Assembly: GCF_009177095.1 (NCBI RefSeq) | Contig: NZ_AP021861.1 | Coordinates: 6,430,501-6,494,500 of the forward strand | DNA from: Lacipirellula parvula | GTDB taxonomy: Bacteria; Planctomycetota; Planctomycetia; Pirellulales; Lacipirellulaceae | Direction: 5' to 3' | DNA length: 64,000 bases | Part shown: positions 30,175 to 39,019 of the stretch, one piece after another | How the letters are laid out: every line of letters starts with the position of its first letter | Position numbering within the stretch: the first letter of the stretch is position 1 | Program-made: the position numbers and the translations under genes | Notes under the pieces: generated by a model | Seen by the model: only the letters and a program-made list of their open reading frames with translations | Told to the model about the DNA's origin: nothing | Database searches by the model: none

Positions 30175-30241
30175 GCCCGCGGGATGGTTCAATCGATGGG
30201 GCACCTGGAGTTATCTTTCCGAATCATCTCGCGGGCTTTTT
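30175..30241 (+). terminator. Long-loop terminator-like hairpin
   Basis: GCCCGCGGGATGGTTC (30175-30190) pairs with GAATCATCTCGCGGGC (30221-30236) in 14 of 16 positions and is followed by TTTTT. No gene ends immediately upstream, so it may terminate an unannotated transcript. Confidence 0.5.
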
Positions 30242-30275
30242 CTGTTGGAACGTGTTGCAGTAAGTTCCACCCATC

Positions 30276-30484
30276 GGGTGCCACTGGCGTGCCGCCAGTG
30301 CGAACTGCCAACCAAGCCTCCCTACCGACAGACGTGCAAGCCCGCCTGAAAAGCAAAGTCTGAAGCCTAGTCTGTCTGAATCTGGCTTCGCACGTAGCCC
30401 TCAAGGCAGCTGACGTCGTGTCGACCCCCAACGATCAGGAGCGCGAGTCTCCGCTGCAGCACTGGCGACACGCCAGTGGCACCC
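30276..30484. repeat. Inverted pair of 'CACTGGCGTGCCGCCAGTG' repeats, right half inside a CDS
   Basis: Left half GGTGCCACTGGCGTGCCGCC at 30276 onward; right half CACTGGCGACACGCCAGTGG at 30460-30479. Each half is itself a palindrome. The right half is translated within the following methyltransferase gene as HWRHASGT. Similar pairs lie at 33230-33301 and 56329-56479. Confidence 0.85.
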
Positions 30485-31284
30485 AGCAAGCTGGTGTTTC
30501 TCACAACGCGCGGGCGTGGAACGCACTCGCGCGTGACGGCGTCCCGCTCGCTCAACCAGCGCGTGACGACGAACTTGCCAACCCGCTCGCGACGGTTGAT
30601 CCCGCCGGCTGGCTCGGCCCCGACATTCGCGGCTGGCGCGTCCTCTGCCTCGCGGCCGGCGGCGGTCGGCATAGTTCGCTCTATGCGGCAGCCGGGGCGC
30701 AGATCACGGTCGTCGACATCAGCGACGAAATGCTCGCGCTCGATCGCGTCGTCGCCCGCGAGCGGGGTTTCGATGCCCGGCTGGTGCAGACGTCGATGGA
30801 CGAGTTGTCGATGTTTGCGGCGGGCGAGTTCGATCTCGTCATCCACCCGGTGAGCACCTGCTACATCGCCGACGTGGCGCCGGTGTTCGCAGCGGTCGCG
30901 CGAGTGACGCGGCCGGGCGGGCTGTACGTGAGCCAGCACAAGTCGCCGACGAGCTTGCAAACGACGCTACGGCCCGAACGCTCTGGCGGCAACTACGCTC
31001 TCGCCGAGCGTTACTATCGCGAAGGGCCGCTCCCCGCTGCCGAACCAAGTCGGCTGCGCGAGCGGGGGACGCTTGAGTATCTCCACCGCTGGGAGCAACT
31101 GTTGGGCGGCATCTGCCGTGCGGGGTTTGCGATTGAGGACCTGCTCGAACCGATGCATGCCGAGCGCGACGCCGAGCAGGGGAGCTTTGCCCATCGGGCG
31201 CAGTTTGTGGCGCCTTATGTGCGGATCAAGGCGCGACGCGGGACTAGCTCTACAGAGGCCAAGCCTTCAATCGTGCTCGCTTAG
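30418..31284 (+). CDS. Class I SAM-dependent methyltransferase with repeat-encoded N terminus
   Basis: 288 residues from a GTG. The catalytic fold begins near residue 28 (SHNARAWNALARDG). Motif I is VLCLAAGGGRHSSLYAAAG and motif II ITVVDISDEML, with a further match at FDLVIHPVSTCYI. No start codon exists between the repeat and the conserved region, so residues about 14-21 (HWRHASGT) come from the palindromic repeat. The C-terminal 18 bases overlap the convergent membrane-protein gene. The substrate is unknown. Confidence 0.85.
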   Translation: MSTPNDQERESPLQHWRHASGTQQAGVSHNARAWNALARDGVPLAQPARDDELANPLATVDPAGWLGPDIRGWRVLCLAAGGGRHSSLYAAAGAQITVVDISDEMLALDRVVARERGFDARLVQTSMDELSMFAAGEFDLVIHPVSTCYIADVAPVFAAVARVTRPGGLYVSQHKSPTSLQTTLRPERSGGNYALAERYYREGPLPAAEPSRLRERGTLEYLHRWEQLLGGICRAGFAIEDLLEPMHAERDAEQGSFAHRAQFVAPYVRIKARRGTSSTEAKPSIVLA

Positions 31285-32061
31285 GGCGAGTGATTGTTGC
31301 ACGCGACGGCTAGCCTCTAGTCGTCGGCTGAAGCTGCGATCGTCATAGCCTCTCAAGATGAACGCAATCACCAAGTACAACCCGCCGCCGACCGCTCCCC
31401 ACAGGAAATTGTTCGGCGGCTTGATGGAGCCGATCTTCAAGCAACAACCGACCGCCACGAGGGCTAAAGCGACGGAAGCTACTTTGAAGGAGAGTGGAAT
31501 AGCGTCGCGGTGGCAGACCGCCCCAGCGACGCCAGCCGCCACTCCCGCCGCGAGCAAAAGCCTAAACGTCGGCGGCGAGTGCTCGAGCAAACCAAAATCG
31601 CCAGCATTCAACAACCAACTCGCTGCCGCAACGACGGTCATCCAGCCGAGCAGTTCCTTCAACGGGAAACGCATTTGCTCAGTCGAACCAACTTTTTTCC
31701 AATCAAGAACAATCTTCGTTAGCAACGCTGGGACGAAAACGGGCGAAACGACGAGCAGCATTGGGCCAAGTCCTTCGCGAAAGCGCTCCATCGATTGTTC
31801 TCCATCCAAACGACAGACAATCGCTGAACCAACGAGCATCCCAAGCAACAGCCCCATGGCGCGAATCAGTCGCGGCGCACGGCCAACAGCGGCCCAGATC
31901 GCGACTAGCCAGAGTTGGCCGAAGAGAAAACCCGCCATTACTGTGGCTTGAAACCCGACTGGCGGAAGCTCTGGCTTAGCGACCGCGAGGCTGGCGATTG
32001 CCGCCAGAATCAAATAAGTCCACATCGCAGGGCGAGCAACGACCGACAGCATGACGAGCAT
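31267..32061 (-). CDS. Multi-pass membrane protein of unknown function
   Basis: 264 residues with about seven hydrophobic segments, for example WTYLILAAIASLAVA, GMLVGSAIVC and LLLAAGVAAGVAGAV. A central LKELLGWMTVVAAASWLL stretch resembles LLGWMTLLALSTTCVRLADF in the next minus-strand gene, so the two are probably distant paralogues. I do not recognise a family. The start may be at 32061 or at the in-frame ATG nine bases downstream. Confidence 0.65.
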   Translation of the reverse strand: MLVMLSVVARPAMWTYLILAAIASLAVAKPELPPVGFQATVMAGFLFGQLWLVAIWAAVGRAPRLIRAMGLLLGMLVGSAIVCRLDGEQSMERFREGLGPMLLVVSPVFVPALLTKIVLDWKKVGSTEQMRFPLKELLGWMTVVAAASWLLNAGDFGLLEHSPPTFRLLLAAGVAAGVAGAVCHRDAIPLSFKVASVALALVAVGCCLKIGSIKPPNNFLWGAVGGGLYLVIAFILRGYDDRSFSRRLEASRRVQQSLALSEHD

Positions 32062-32202
32062 GTCCCGACGACAGGTTTAGGGAGTTTCGCCGTCGGATTG
32101 TATCAGAATTCGTCGCGCGTTTGAGCACGCGGCGGCGAGGGTTCGCCCGGACCGCGTGGCGGTCCGGCTGAGAGCGGACGCTACAAGAAAAATTCAACCT
32201 TG

Positions 32203-32303
32203 AGGTCCCCTCCCCTTGAGGGGGAGGGTTAGGGAGGGGTGATTAAAGCGGGTACCAGGGCTCTTCCCCCCTCCCCAGCCCTCCCCTCCAGGGGGAGGGA
32301 GCC
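32203..32303. repeat. Purine/pyrimidine-biased palindrome, 'CCCCTCCCCTTGAGGGG' family
   Basis: Left part CCCCTCCCCTTGAGGGGGAG, right part CTCCCCTCCAGGGGGAGGGA, separated by about 40 bases. Only one copy was seen in this window. It lies between two related membrane-protein genes. Confidence 0.65.
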
Positions 32304-32382
32304 AGAACGTTCGTTGACATAGAGACGCAATCGAACTGCCGACGAGCCCCAATGCTGCAAGTTGCTGTCGCAGGATTTCGCT

Positions 32383-33201
32383 TCACGCTTCGTTCTTGAA
32401 GACGCGGAGTTGTGGAGCGAGAGTTGCCACAGCGTCTGGTGGCGTTGGAGATGATGCAAGCTCGGCGACGGGAGCTTGGGCACGAACGCGGTCGATTCTG
32501 CTCACGATCGTCCACGCGACGACGAACGCGAGTGCGCCGGTGGCGACGGCGGCGGCTTCGGGCGGGACGCCGGCGGCAGCCATCACGCCGATGGAGACAA
32601 TGAAGCCGATTGCGGAGAGGAGGCGGGCGAGCCAGCTCTCGCGGTGGGGGCCGATGCTGGCGGCGATGAAGATCGCGGCGGCGCCGGCGAGGCCGCTGCC
32701 GCTGACGAGGTCGCGGGGAGTTTCGTTCAAGAGCGAGAAATCGGCGAGGCGGACGCAGGTGGTGCTTAGCGCCAATAGCGTCATCCAACCGAGCAGCGCG
32801 GCGATCGAGTATTGCGGCTTGCGCGGCGGCTGCGGTGCGGGAGTGGAAACGCTCCAGAGGAACGTGGCCCAGGCGGCGGTGGCGAATGCGGTGAAGGCGC
32901 CGGCTGCGGTCATGAGCGCGAGGACGTGGGGCCAGACGACGTCTTGGTGCATCGACGAACGCCAGCGCGGGATGCCGTAGTCGGGCGCGACGAGCAAGAT
33001 CAGCATCGCCACGAACCACGACGCCCGTGCGAGCGGGTGACTGCGGCCGAGTACGAGCCAGCCGCTGACGACGAAGAGTTGCCCGAGGCCGAGTGCGGAG
33101 GCGAAGGGGCCTTCGTAGTTGATCGACAACGCCACCGCATCGAGGCAGAGGGCCGCGATCCAGAAGAGCCAGGTCAGGGGGCGGTGGTAGAAGTTGGGCA
33201 C
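32383..33201 (-). CDS. Multi-pass membrane protein, likely paralogue of the 31267-32061 product
   Basis: 272 residues with several hydrophobic helices: TWLFWIAALCLDAVALSI, FVAMLILLVAPD and IGFIVSIGVMAAAGV. It shares the LLGWMT-containing segment with its neighbour. The C terminus is cytoplasm-like and polar. No catalytic motif is visible. An alternative antisense frame over the same bases lacks membrane character and is rejected. Confidence 0.65.
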   Translation of the reverse strand: MPNFYHRPLTWLFWIAALCLDAVALSINYEGPFASALGLGQLFVVSGWLVLGRSHPLARASWFVAMLILLVAPDYGIPRWRSSMHQDVVWPHVLALMTAAGAFTAFATAAWATFLWSVSTPAPQPPRKPQYSIAALLGWMTLLALSTTCVRLADFSLLNETPRDLVSGSGLAGAAAIFIAASIGPHRESWLARLLSAIGFIVSIGVMAAAGVPPEAAAVATGALAFVVAWTIVSRIDRVRAQAPVAELASSPTPPDAVATLAPQLRVFKNEA

Positions 33202-33229
33202 GGAGGCAGTAAGGCGATGTTGAGGGTAT

Positions 33230-33301
33230 CACTGGCGTGCCGCCAGTGTTGATGTGGGAACTTGCTCGGCACTTCGCACTGGCGACACGCCAGTGGCACC
33301 C
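33230..33301. repeat. Inverted pair of 'CACTGGCGTGCCGCCAGTG' repeats
   Basis: TCACTGGCGTGCCGCCAGTG at 33229-33248 faces CACTGGCGACACGCCAGTGG at 33278-33297. It lies in the divergent spacer between a membrane-protein gene and the AroE-like gene. Confidence 0.85.
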
Positions 33302-33527
33302 AAATAAATTCAGCTCCGCGGATCGCGGCGCTCGTCCTTTATTCTAGTCAGCCGAGCCGAAATCCCCTGCGAGCGGCGTTGCAGGCCGGTCGACTCAGCG
33401 GTTGAAAATACCGCTCTGGCGGGGGAGAATGGGGCGATCGTAGCAGTCGCACGGCCGCCGGGTTCGCTGGCAGTGCCGGGGTCGACCGCGACTCTCCGTC
33501 CCTTCGCCTTCTCTCGATCGCTGCCGC

Positions 33528-34391
33528 ATGTCGACTCATCCTCAGCAAGACGTCTGTTGCTTGATGGGCGACCCCGTGGCCGGCAACCCGACGCAGTACA
33601 TGCTCGAGAAGGCGTTCGCGGTGGCGAATCTCGACTGGCGGTTCCTCACCTTCGAGGTGTCGGCCGTCGATTTCGAGATGGCCCTCAAGGGCGCCCGCAT
33701 TTTTGAGTTCCGCGGCATCATGCTCGCCCCGCCCCATCGCGGCGAGGTGCATCGCTACCTTGAATCGGTGAGCGACTCGGCACGGCTCAGCGGGCAGGTG
33801 AACTGCCTGCAGCAACTCAACGACGGCCTGCGCGGCGTGAACACCGAGGGGATCGCGATGCGGCGGCTCGCTGAGCCGTATGTGGCGACCAAGGGGCTGC
33901 ACGCGATGATCCTCGGCGCCGGACGGACGGCGAAGTCGATCGCGGCGGAGCTCGCGCTCGCCGGGGCCACGTCGCTCGAACTCGTGTGCGTCGAACCGAC
34001 GCAAGCCGTGCCGCTAGTCGAATCGTTGAAGAGCGATCCGCACACCGCAGCGGTCGACTGCCGCGTGACGCCGTGGCCGAAGAATGGCGAGATCGCCGTC
34101 GGCAACGACGTGCGGCTGCTGCTCAACGCGACGCCGGTCGGCCGGTACGACGGCAAGGCGGCGTTGCCGCTGAACATCGACGCGCTGCCAGCGGAGCTGC
34201 TGGTGTGCGACATGACGTTCAATCCGCCGACGACGCGGCTGATGCGCGATGCTCGGAAGCGAGCGCTGCCGACAGTCGACGGACTGACGCTGCTGGTGGA
34301 GCAAGCATCAGTGGCGTTCGAACTGTGGACCGGCGAGAAGCCCGACCGCGAAGCGATGCGCGAAGCGGTGGAAGAGTTTCTTGTTCTTTAG
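33528..34391 (+). CDS. Shikimate dehydrogenase-like protein with substituted active-site residues
   Basis: 287 residues with the AroE fold order: an N-terminal substrate domain (CLMGDPVAGNPTQYMLEKAF), VNCLQQLNDGLRGVNTEG, then a Rossmann NADP site (MILGAGRTAKSIAAELALAG, about 127-146). Usual catalytic residues differ. The lysine of the N-V-T-x-P-x-K motif reads IMLAPPHR (R71), and the aspartate of N-T-D-G is glutamate (N-T-E-G, E107). The shikimate-binding serines of the H-S-x-S-P motif are also changed. It may act on another substrate, or be a divergent aroE. bioD follows 93 bases later. Confidence 0.8.
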   Translation: MSTHPQQDVCCLMGDPVAGNPTQYMLEKAFAVANLDWRFLTFEVSAVDFEMALKGARIFEFRGIMLAPPHRGEVHRYLESVSDSARLSGQVNCLQQLNDGLRGVNTEGIAMRRLAEPYVATKGLHAMILGAGRTAKSIAAELALAGATSLELVCVEPTQAVPLVESLKSDPHTAAVDCRVTPWPKNGEIAVGNDVRLLLNATPVGRYDGKAALPLNIDALPAELLVCDMTFNPPTTRLMRDARKRALPTVDGLTLLVEQASVAFELWTGEKPDREAMREAVEEFLVL

Positions 34392-34484
34392 CCGCAAAAA
34401 AGCACAAGGGACGCGAAAAGAAATCTCTGGTCCGCCTTCTTAATTTTTTGCGTCGTTTGCGACTCTTCGCGGTAAAAGTATTTC

Positions 34485-35180
34485 ATGGCAACACGCGGTC
34501 TGTTCATCGCCGGCACGAACACTGAAGTCGGCAAGACGCACGTGGCGGCGATGATTGCGCGAGCGCTCGCGACGAGCGGGCGGCGCGTCGGTGTTTACAA
34601 ACCCGTGGCAAGCGGTTGCCAAGCGACGGCCGACGGGTTGATCGCCGAGGATGCGGCGGCGATGTGGGAAGCGGCGGGGCGGCCGCTCACGCTGGAGCAG
34701 GTTTGCCCACAGCGATTTCTGGCGCCACTGGCTCCGCCGCGGGCCGCGCAGGCGGAAGGGCGTCGCATCGACGCGGCGCTGTTGCGGTCGGGACTCGAAC
34801 CTTGGCTCGCAGCGAGCGAGATCGTGATCGTCGAAGGCGCCGGCGGGCTGATGTCGCCGCTGAGCGATGTGGATTACAACATCGACCTCGCCGCGGAACT
34901 GGGCCTGCCGCTGGTGATCGTCGCGGCGAATGAACTCGGCGTGATCAACGCAACGCTGCAAACGCTCATCACCGCCCAAGCAAGGGCGCCGCACTTGCCG
35001 ATCGCGGGCGTCGTGCTGAACCAGGCGATGCAGCGGCCCGATGATGCGAGCTTGGCGTCAAATGCGGAAGAACTCGCCGCCCGCTGCGATGCACCGCTGC
35101 TAACCACGGTCTCACACCGTAGTGGGACGTTTGACCAGCCGGTTGATTGGTTCGCACTCGCCGCGATGAAATTTAATTGA
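34485..35180 (+). CDS. bioD: Dethiobiotin synthetase
   Basis: 231 residues, the normal length. The P-loop is GTNTEVGKT (residues 10-18), followed by GVYKPVASGC, and the switch-like EGAGGLMSPLSDVDYNIDLA carries the second catalytic motif. BioD closes the ureido ring of biotin from diaminopelargonate with CO2 and ATP in the cytoplasm. No other biotin gene is visible in the window. Confidence 0.95.
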   Translation: MATRGLFIAGTNTEVGKTHVAAMIARALATSGRRVGVYKPVASGCQATADGLIAEDAAAMWEAAGRPLTLEQVCPQRFLAPLAPPRAAQAEGRRIDAALLRSGLEPWLAASEIVIVEGAGGLMSPLSDVDYNIDLAAELGLPLVIVAANELGVINATLQTLITAQARAPHLPIAGVVLNQAMQRPDDASLASNAEELAARCDAPLLTTVSHRSGTFDQPVDWFALAAMKFN

Positions 35181-35413
35181 ACCACGACGGCACGACGAAC
35201 ACGACGAGAAGCGAACGAGTCGTCTCTATTCTTGTATTTCCTTTGCGCCTCTGCGCCTTTGCGTGAGATCTTCTTGGGAAAGAATTGTCTCACGCAAAGG
35301 CGCTGAGGCGCAAAGAATTTCGACAATAAAAAAAACGCGAACCACGCCCGTTAAGCGTGATTCGCGGTTAACTTGTTTCTTAGTGACTTCCTTCGTGCCT
35401 TAGCGACTTCGTG
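35179..35413. repeat. Modular palindrome, 'GCGCCTCTGCGCC' family (copy 3)
   Basis: CACGACGGCACGACGAACAC module, then arms CCTCTGCGCCTTTGCGTGAG and CTCACGCAAAGGCGCTGAGG. An additional palindromic word pair, CGCGAACCACGC and GCGTGATTCGCG, lies on its right. It occupies the whole gap between bioD and the GH57 gene. Confidence 0.85.
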
Positions 35414-35427
35414 GTGAATCCCCGCGA

Positions 35428-37611
35428 CTAAACAGCCGCCGCCTCAGCCCACTGCGGCATCCGCGATTCGGCCAGTTGCGTGTCGACGGTCATCCGCATC
35501 GTCATGCTCCAGCGGCCTTCGGCATCCGGAATGACTGTCCAGTGGGGCAACACGGCACACGATTGGTGTACTAGCTCGAAGCCCCCTTCCGACTGGCTCA
35601 CCGTCTCGACCGGGTAGGTCCAGATCGCGGCGGGCTGGTCGAACTTCAGGTGGACGCTGATGCCGAGCCATTCGTCGGTCAGGCTCAGCTGCGTCATGCC
35701 TTGCAGGTCGAGCTGATGGCCGAGCTGTCCCAGGCGATGTCCATGAGCGCCCGAGAAGTAACGGTCGTCGGCGCCCGAGGGCAGACCGGCGAAGTTGAAC
35801 TCCGGAGCAAAGTGCAGGCCGATGTCGGACGGCACGTTTTCGAGCAGGTAGGCAATCTCGAGCGTCGAGTCGCCGGCGTTGAGCGTGATGCCCTTCGTGA
35901 GCTTCACTTGCCGGCCTTGCACGAAGCCGGTTCGCGAGAGCTGCACTTGGACGCGGCCATCGTTGCGGCGGAGCTTCGCTTCGTACGGAGCGAGGACGAA
36001 ATCGCCCTGCTCTTCCGCACGCCCTTGCGAGACCGCAGCGAGATCGGCGTCGGCCGCGAAGAAGTGGTCGACCAGCGAATTTCGCTGCCAGCGGTCGTAA
36101 CCGAGGCGTTCGTTCAAACCTTCTTGCTTGAAGACGACGCGGTCGTGAATGCTGGAGACGTTCTCGCCATCGACCGACGGGCCGCGAAGCACCGCACGGT
36201 GATATGCTTCCTGGCGGCGAGCGAGCGTCGCGAGCAGATTGTGGCAAATCGACTTCACGTCGAGTTCGTACAGCTGGCCGCCCTCGGCCGGCGACACGAG
36301 GCCGAGCAACCGGTTGCTGGCGATCTTCACCTCGGGGCGACCGTCGAGGTTGTAGTCAGCCGAGCTGATTTCAACCCACGGCTGCTGGTCGGCTTGCCAA
36401 CCGCGGTTTTCGTATTGGTCGAGCAAGTTGTTCGCGGCGATCAGCTTCTGGTAGACGGCGTTCCGCAAGTGCGGCAGGTACACGCCGCCGAACGCGCCGT
36501 GCCAGTAGCTGCAGTTGCACTGGCCGCGGTAGAGCTCGAGGCGAGCTTGATCGATCAGGTCGCCCGCGGCGCCGTCATCGACCATCTCCTGCAGCCGGCG
36601 GCTCACCATCTGCATGCGGGCGTACATTTCGTTCGTTTCGGGGTACTTCACTTTGAAGTTCCGCCAGTAGCCGCCACGGACGAACGGCTTGATCAGGTCC
36701 CATTGGCCGTGGTGTTCGAGTTCGTGCTTCGAGTCTTCGAACTGGTTGATGCGCGAGGCCGGCAGCGCCCACTCGACCATTTCGCGGTAGCTGCCTTCGG
36801 GAATGTAGACCTTGCCCAGCGGGGCGACGTTGTCGAACGCTTCGCTCGGCGTGGTGAGCTTGATCCAGTCGGAGTTGTGCTGCAGCGCGTCGAAGAACTG
36901 CGTCAGCCAGCCGCGATCGTAAACATGTTCGCGGGTGCCGGGCCACGTGCCGAACTTCTCGCCGTCGTCGCCGAAGAAGACGACCGCGCCAGGACGCCGC
37001 TCGGCGACGCCGCGGAGGTACTCGATCGTGTCTTGCGGCGGTTGGAACGGAATCGTGTACCGAAGCTTCTCGCTGCCTGGCGCGACGCGCAATATGTGGC
37101 CATCCTCTTCGGTGACGTAGTAGCCGTCGAGCTGCTCTTCGCCGAGGCCGGCGTTCTTGAAGTGGAAGTCGTCGAGAATCGTGTACTCGATGCCGGCGCG
37201 AACGATGTCGCCGGTGAGCGATTGCTCCCACACGCGTTCCGGCATCCACATGCCGCGGACCTTGGCGCCCATGCGGCGTTGCAGCCAGTCGGTGTAGCTG
37301 GTGATCTGGCCGACGCGATCGCGCGAGGGGATCATCGTCATGATCGGTTCGAAGAACGGCCCGCCGACGATTTCGATGCGGCCGGCGGCGACCAGGTTCG
37401 CCAAGCGGTCAACGTACTCGGGATGGCGGGCGTCGAGCCACTCCATCAGCGAGCCGCTCGTGTGGAGACCAATCTTCAGCCCCTCGTAACGCTCAAAGAC
37501 GTTGAGGAACGGCAGATAGCTGTCTTGGTAGGACTGCTCGAAGACTCCGTCGAAGTTGCCGATTGGTTGGTGGTTGTGCAGGACGAGCACAAGGCGCAAA
37601 GGCTGATTCAT
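35428..37611 (-). CDS. GH57-family 4-alpha-glucanotransferase/alpha-amylase
   Basis: 727 residues. GH57 motifs are in order: HNHQP (12-16), GGPFFEP (83-89), WMPERVWE with the expected nucleophile E125, and FFGDDGEKFGTWPG with the acid D215. Spacing agrees closely with the Thermococcus litoralis enzyme (E123/D214). The rest is a DUF1925/DUF1926-like beta-rich C-terminal region. It rearranges or hydrolyses alpha-1,4-glucans in the cytoplasm. glgA and galT lie close by on the same strand, consistent with a glycogen metabolism cluster, although repeats separate the genes. Confidence 0.93.
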   Translation of the reverse strand: MNQPLRLVLVLHNHQPIGNFDGVFEQSYQDSYLPFLNVFERYEGLKIGLHTSGSLMEWLDARHPEYVDRLANLVAAGRIEIVGGPFFEPIMTMIPSRDRVGQITSYTDWLQRRMGAKVRGMWMPERVWEQSLTGDIVRAGIEYTILDDFHFKNAGLGEEQLDGYYVTEEDGHILRVAPGSEKLRYTIPFQPPQDTIEYLRGVAERRPGAVVFFGDDGEKFGTWPGTREHVYDRGWLTQFFDALQHNSDWIKLTTPSEAFDNVAPLGKVYIPEGSYREMVEWALPASRINQFEDSKHELEHHGQWDLIKPFVRGGYWRNFKVKYPETNEMYARMQMVSRRLQEMVDDGAAGDLIDQARLELYRGQCNCSYWHGAFGGVYLPHLRNAVYQKLIAANNLLDQYENRGWQADQQPWVEISSADYNLDGRPEVKIASNRLLGLVSPAEGGQLYELDVKSICHNLLATLARRQEAYHRAVLRGPSVDGENVSSIHDRVVFKQEGLNERLGYDRWQRNSLVDHFFAADADLAAVSQGRAEEQGDFVLAPYEAKLRRNDGRVQVQLSRTGFVQGRQVKLTKGITLNAGDSTLEIAYLLENVPSDIGLHFAPEFNFAGLPSGADDRYFSGAHGHRLGQLGHQLDLQGMTQLSLTDEWLGISVHLKFDQPAAIWTYPVETVSQSEGGFELVHQSCAVLPHWTVIPDAEGRWSMTMRMTVDTQLAESRMPQWAEAAAV

Positions 37612-37937
37612 GGCGGCGTAGAGTGGGGCTGGCGCGGCGGGGCTTCCCTGTTGAATCGCGCGGGGGTGGCGAGTCGTACTATATTTGCGGGTTTTGCGCG
37701 GCGAGGCTAGCGTTCTTGCTGCGGATTGTGCAAATCACGTTGACCTGACGCGGGCATTCGTCGGGTTAACTGGCACAGCCGCGAGCGGCAACCAAGTCAA
37801 CCCAGCTTACTGAATCGGCGCGTTTTGACACGACAGTTGATTTGATTCGGAAGATTCGTGATGCGAATCGCGAGCCAAGCGACTGGCTGGGGAGGTGGTT
37901 AGGGCTGTAAGGCGGAAGAGAATGCTCGGCGAGGCCA
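37612..37937. other. Intergenic region, no feature recognised
   Basis: About 325 bases between the GH57 start and a palindromic repeat. It should hold the GH57 promoter on the minus strand, but no confident -35/-10 pair was picked. Confidence 0.5.
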
Positions 37938-38031
37938 ATGAGCGAATGACGAAGCCCGAATGACGAATGAAGGACGCAAGCGATCCCCATTCGTCATTCG
38001 GGCTTCGTCATTCGTCATTCGTCATTCCGCC
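37938..38031. repeat. Palindromic repeat, 'CGAATGACGAAGCCC' variant (copy 3)
   Basis: Arms GAATGACGAAGCCCGAATG and CATTCGGGCTTCGTCATT. The GCCC/GGGC change relative to copy 1 (ATCC/GGAT) is present on both arms. Its right end provides the last codons and stop of galT. Confidence 0.9.
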
Positions 38032-39004
38032 GCAGGCGCCTTGCCGCGTTTTCTGGCGAGAGGGGACAGATGTGGACGCCGCCGCCCCATTCGAGGCCAG
38101 CCTCGTGGGCCAGGCGGGGGACGATCTCCCAGTGCCAGTGGTACGACGCGGCGTGTTCATCGTCGAACGGCGCCGTGTGGAGGAGCAGGTTGTAGGGGCA
38201 GCCGGGGGCGACCGCTTGCAGCCGCTCGAGAGCATCGAGCAGCATGGCGGCGAGCGGCTCGATCGCGTCGTCGGCGAGTTGGTCGAAGCGAGCGGCATGC
38301 GTCTTGGACAGCAGCCACATCTCGTACGGCTGCCGCGGGGCGTGGGGCGTGACGACCGCATAGGCGTCGTGGTTCGCGACGACGCGCTGCCCGGCGGCGA
38401 GCTCGCGCTGCAGCAAGTCGCAGAAAATGCACGTTCCCTGCGAGCCGTAAAACCGCTCCGCCGCTGCCAGTTCCCGCTCAACGACCGGCAACACGAACGG
38501 CACGGCCGTCACTTGGCTGTGGATATGCTCGAGCGACGCGCCGGCATCGCAGCCAGAGTTTTTGAACACGAGCCCGTGGCGGATGCCCGGCTGCGCGGCC
38601 CAGTGGCGGAGGCGATCGCGGTAGACGCGGACGATGGCCGCTAAGCGCTCCGGCCCGAGGCGGGTGACGTCGAGCAGGTGCTCTGGCGACTCGATGATCA
38701 CCTCATGGGCGCCAAACGCCCCCTCGATCGGCCGATCGATCCGCACCGCCGGGTACTTGTTCGGCACGACGCGGCACTGCCACTGCCCGCTGGCGTCGCT
38801 CACCGTCAACTCAGCAACCGGCGTGTGAATTTCATTCCCGGCACAGAACGGACAATTGCCCCTAACTGCAGGCGCTGTGGGAGGCGTCTCCGACGCCGAT
38901 GAACCACCGCTAACCGCCGCCCCATAATCACTCGGCCGCCCCGCGCGATCCTCGGCAATGTAAACTCGCCGGCCGATGATGGGATCGATGCGAAGTTCAG
39001 GCAT
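38015..39004 (-). CDS. galT: Galactose-1-phosphate uridylyltransferase
   Basis: 329 residues. Zinc-type Cys pairs CPFC and CIFC, NKYPAV, HEVIIESPEH, and the HIT-superfamily active site LEHIHSQ (about 158-164) identify the enzyme, which swaps UDP between glucose and galactose 1-phosphates. Two oddities are visible. A half copy of the GGCGTCTCCGACGCC repeat is translated near residues 34-43 (GGSSASETPPTAP). The last codons (RNDE, stop) fall in another repeat. Neither interrupts a motif. Confidence 0.92.
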   Translation of the reverse strand: MPELRIDPIIGRRVYIAEDRAGRPSDYGAAVSGGSSASETPPTAPAVRGNCPFCAGNEIHTPVAELTVSDASGQWQCRVVPNKYPAVRIDRPIEGAFGAHEVIIESPEHLLDVTRLGPERLAAIVRVYRDRLRHWAAQPGIRHGLVFKNSGCDAGASLEHIHSQVTAVPFVLPVVERELAAAERFYGSQGTCIFCDLLQRELAAGQRVVANHDAYAVVTPHAPRQPYEMWLLSKTHAARFDQLADDAIEPLAAMLLDALERLQAVAPGCPYNLLLHTAPFDDEHAASYHWHWEIVPRLAHEAGLEWGGGVHICPLSPENAARRLRRNDE

Positions 39005-39019
39005 GGCGAGCTAGCGCAA

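Larger units (their letters stand above)
29605..30417. other. Intergenic region without recognised gene
   Basis: About 810 bases. It holds a second copy of the CGCGAAT palindrome, a GACAGGATCGCAGGATTG word at about 29839, a terminator-like hairpin, and the left half of a CACTGGCG repeat pair. Short open frames here have no family resemblance. Confidence 0.6.

Noticed and set aside
35650-37710. 686-codon plus-strand frame
   Set aside because: Antisense to the GH57 gene with all its motifs.
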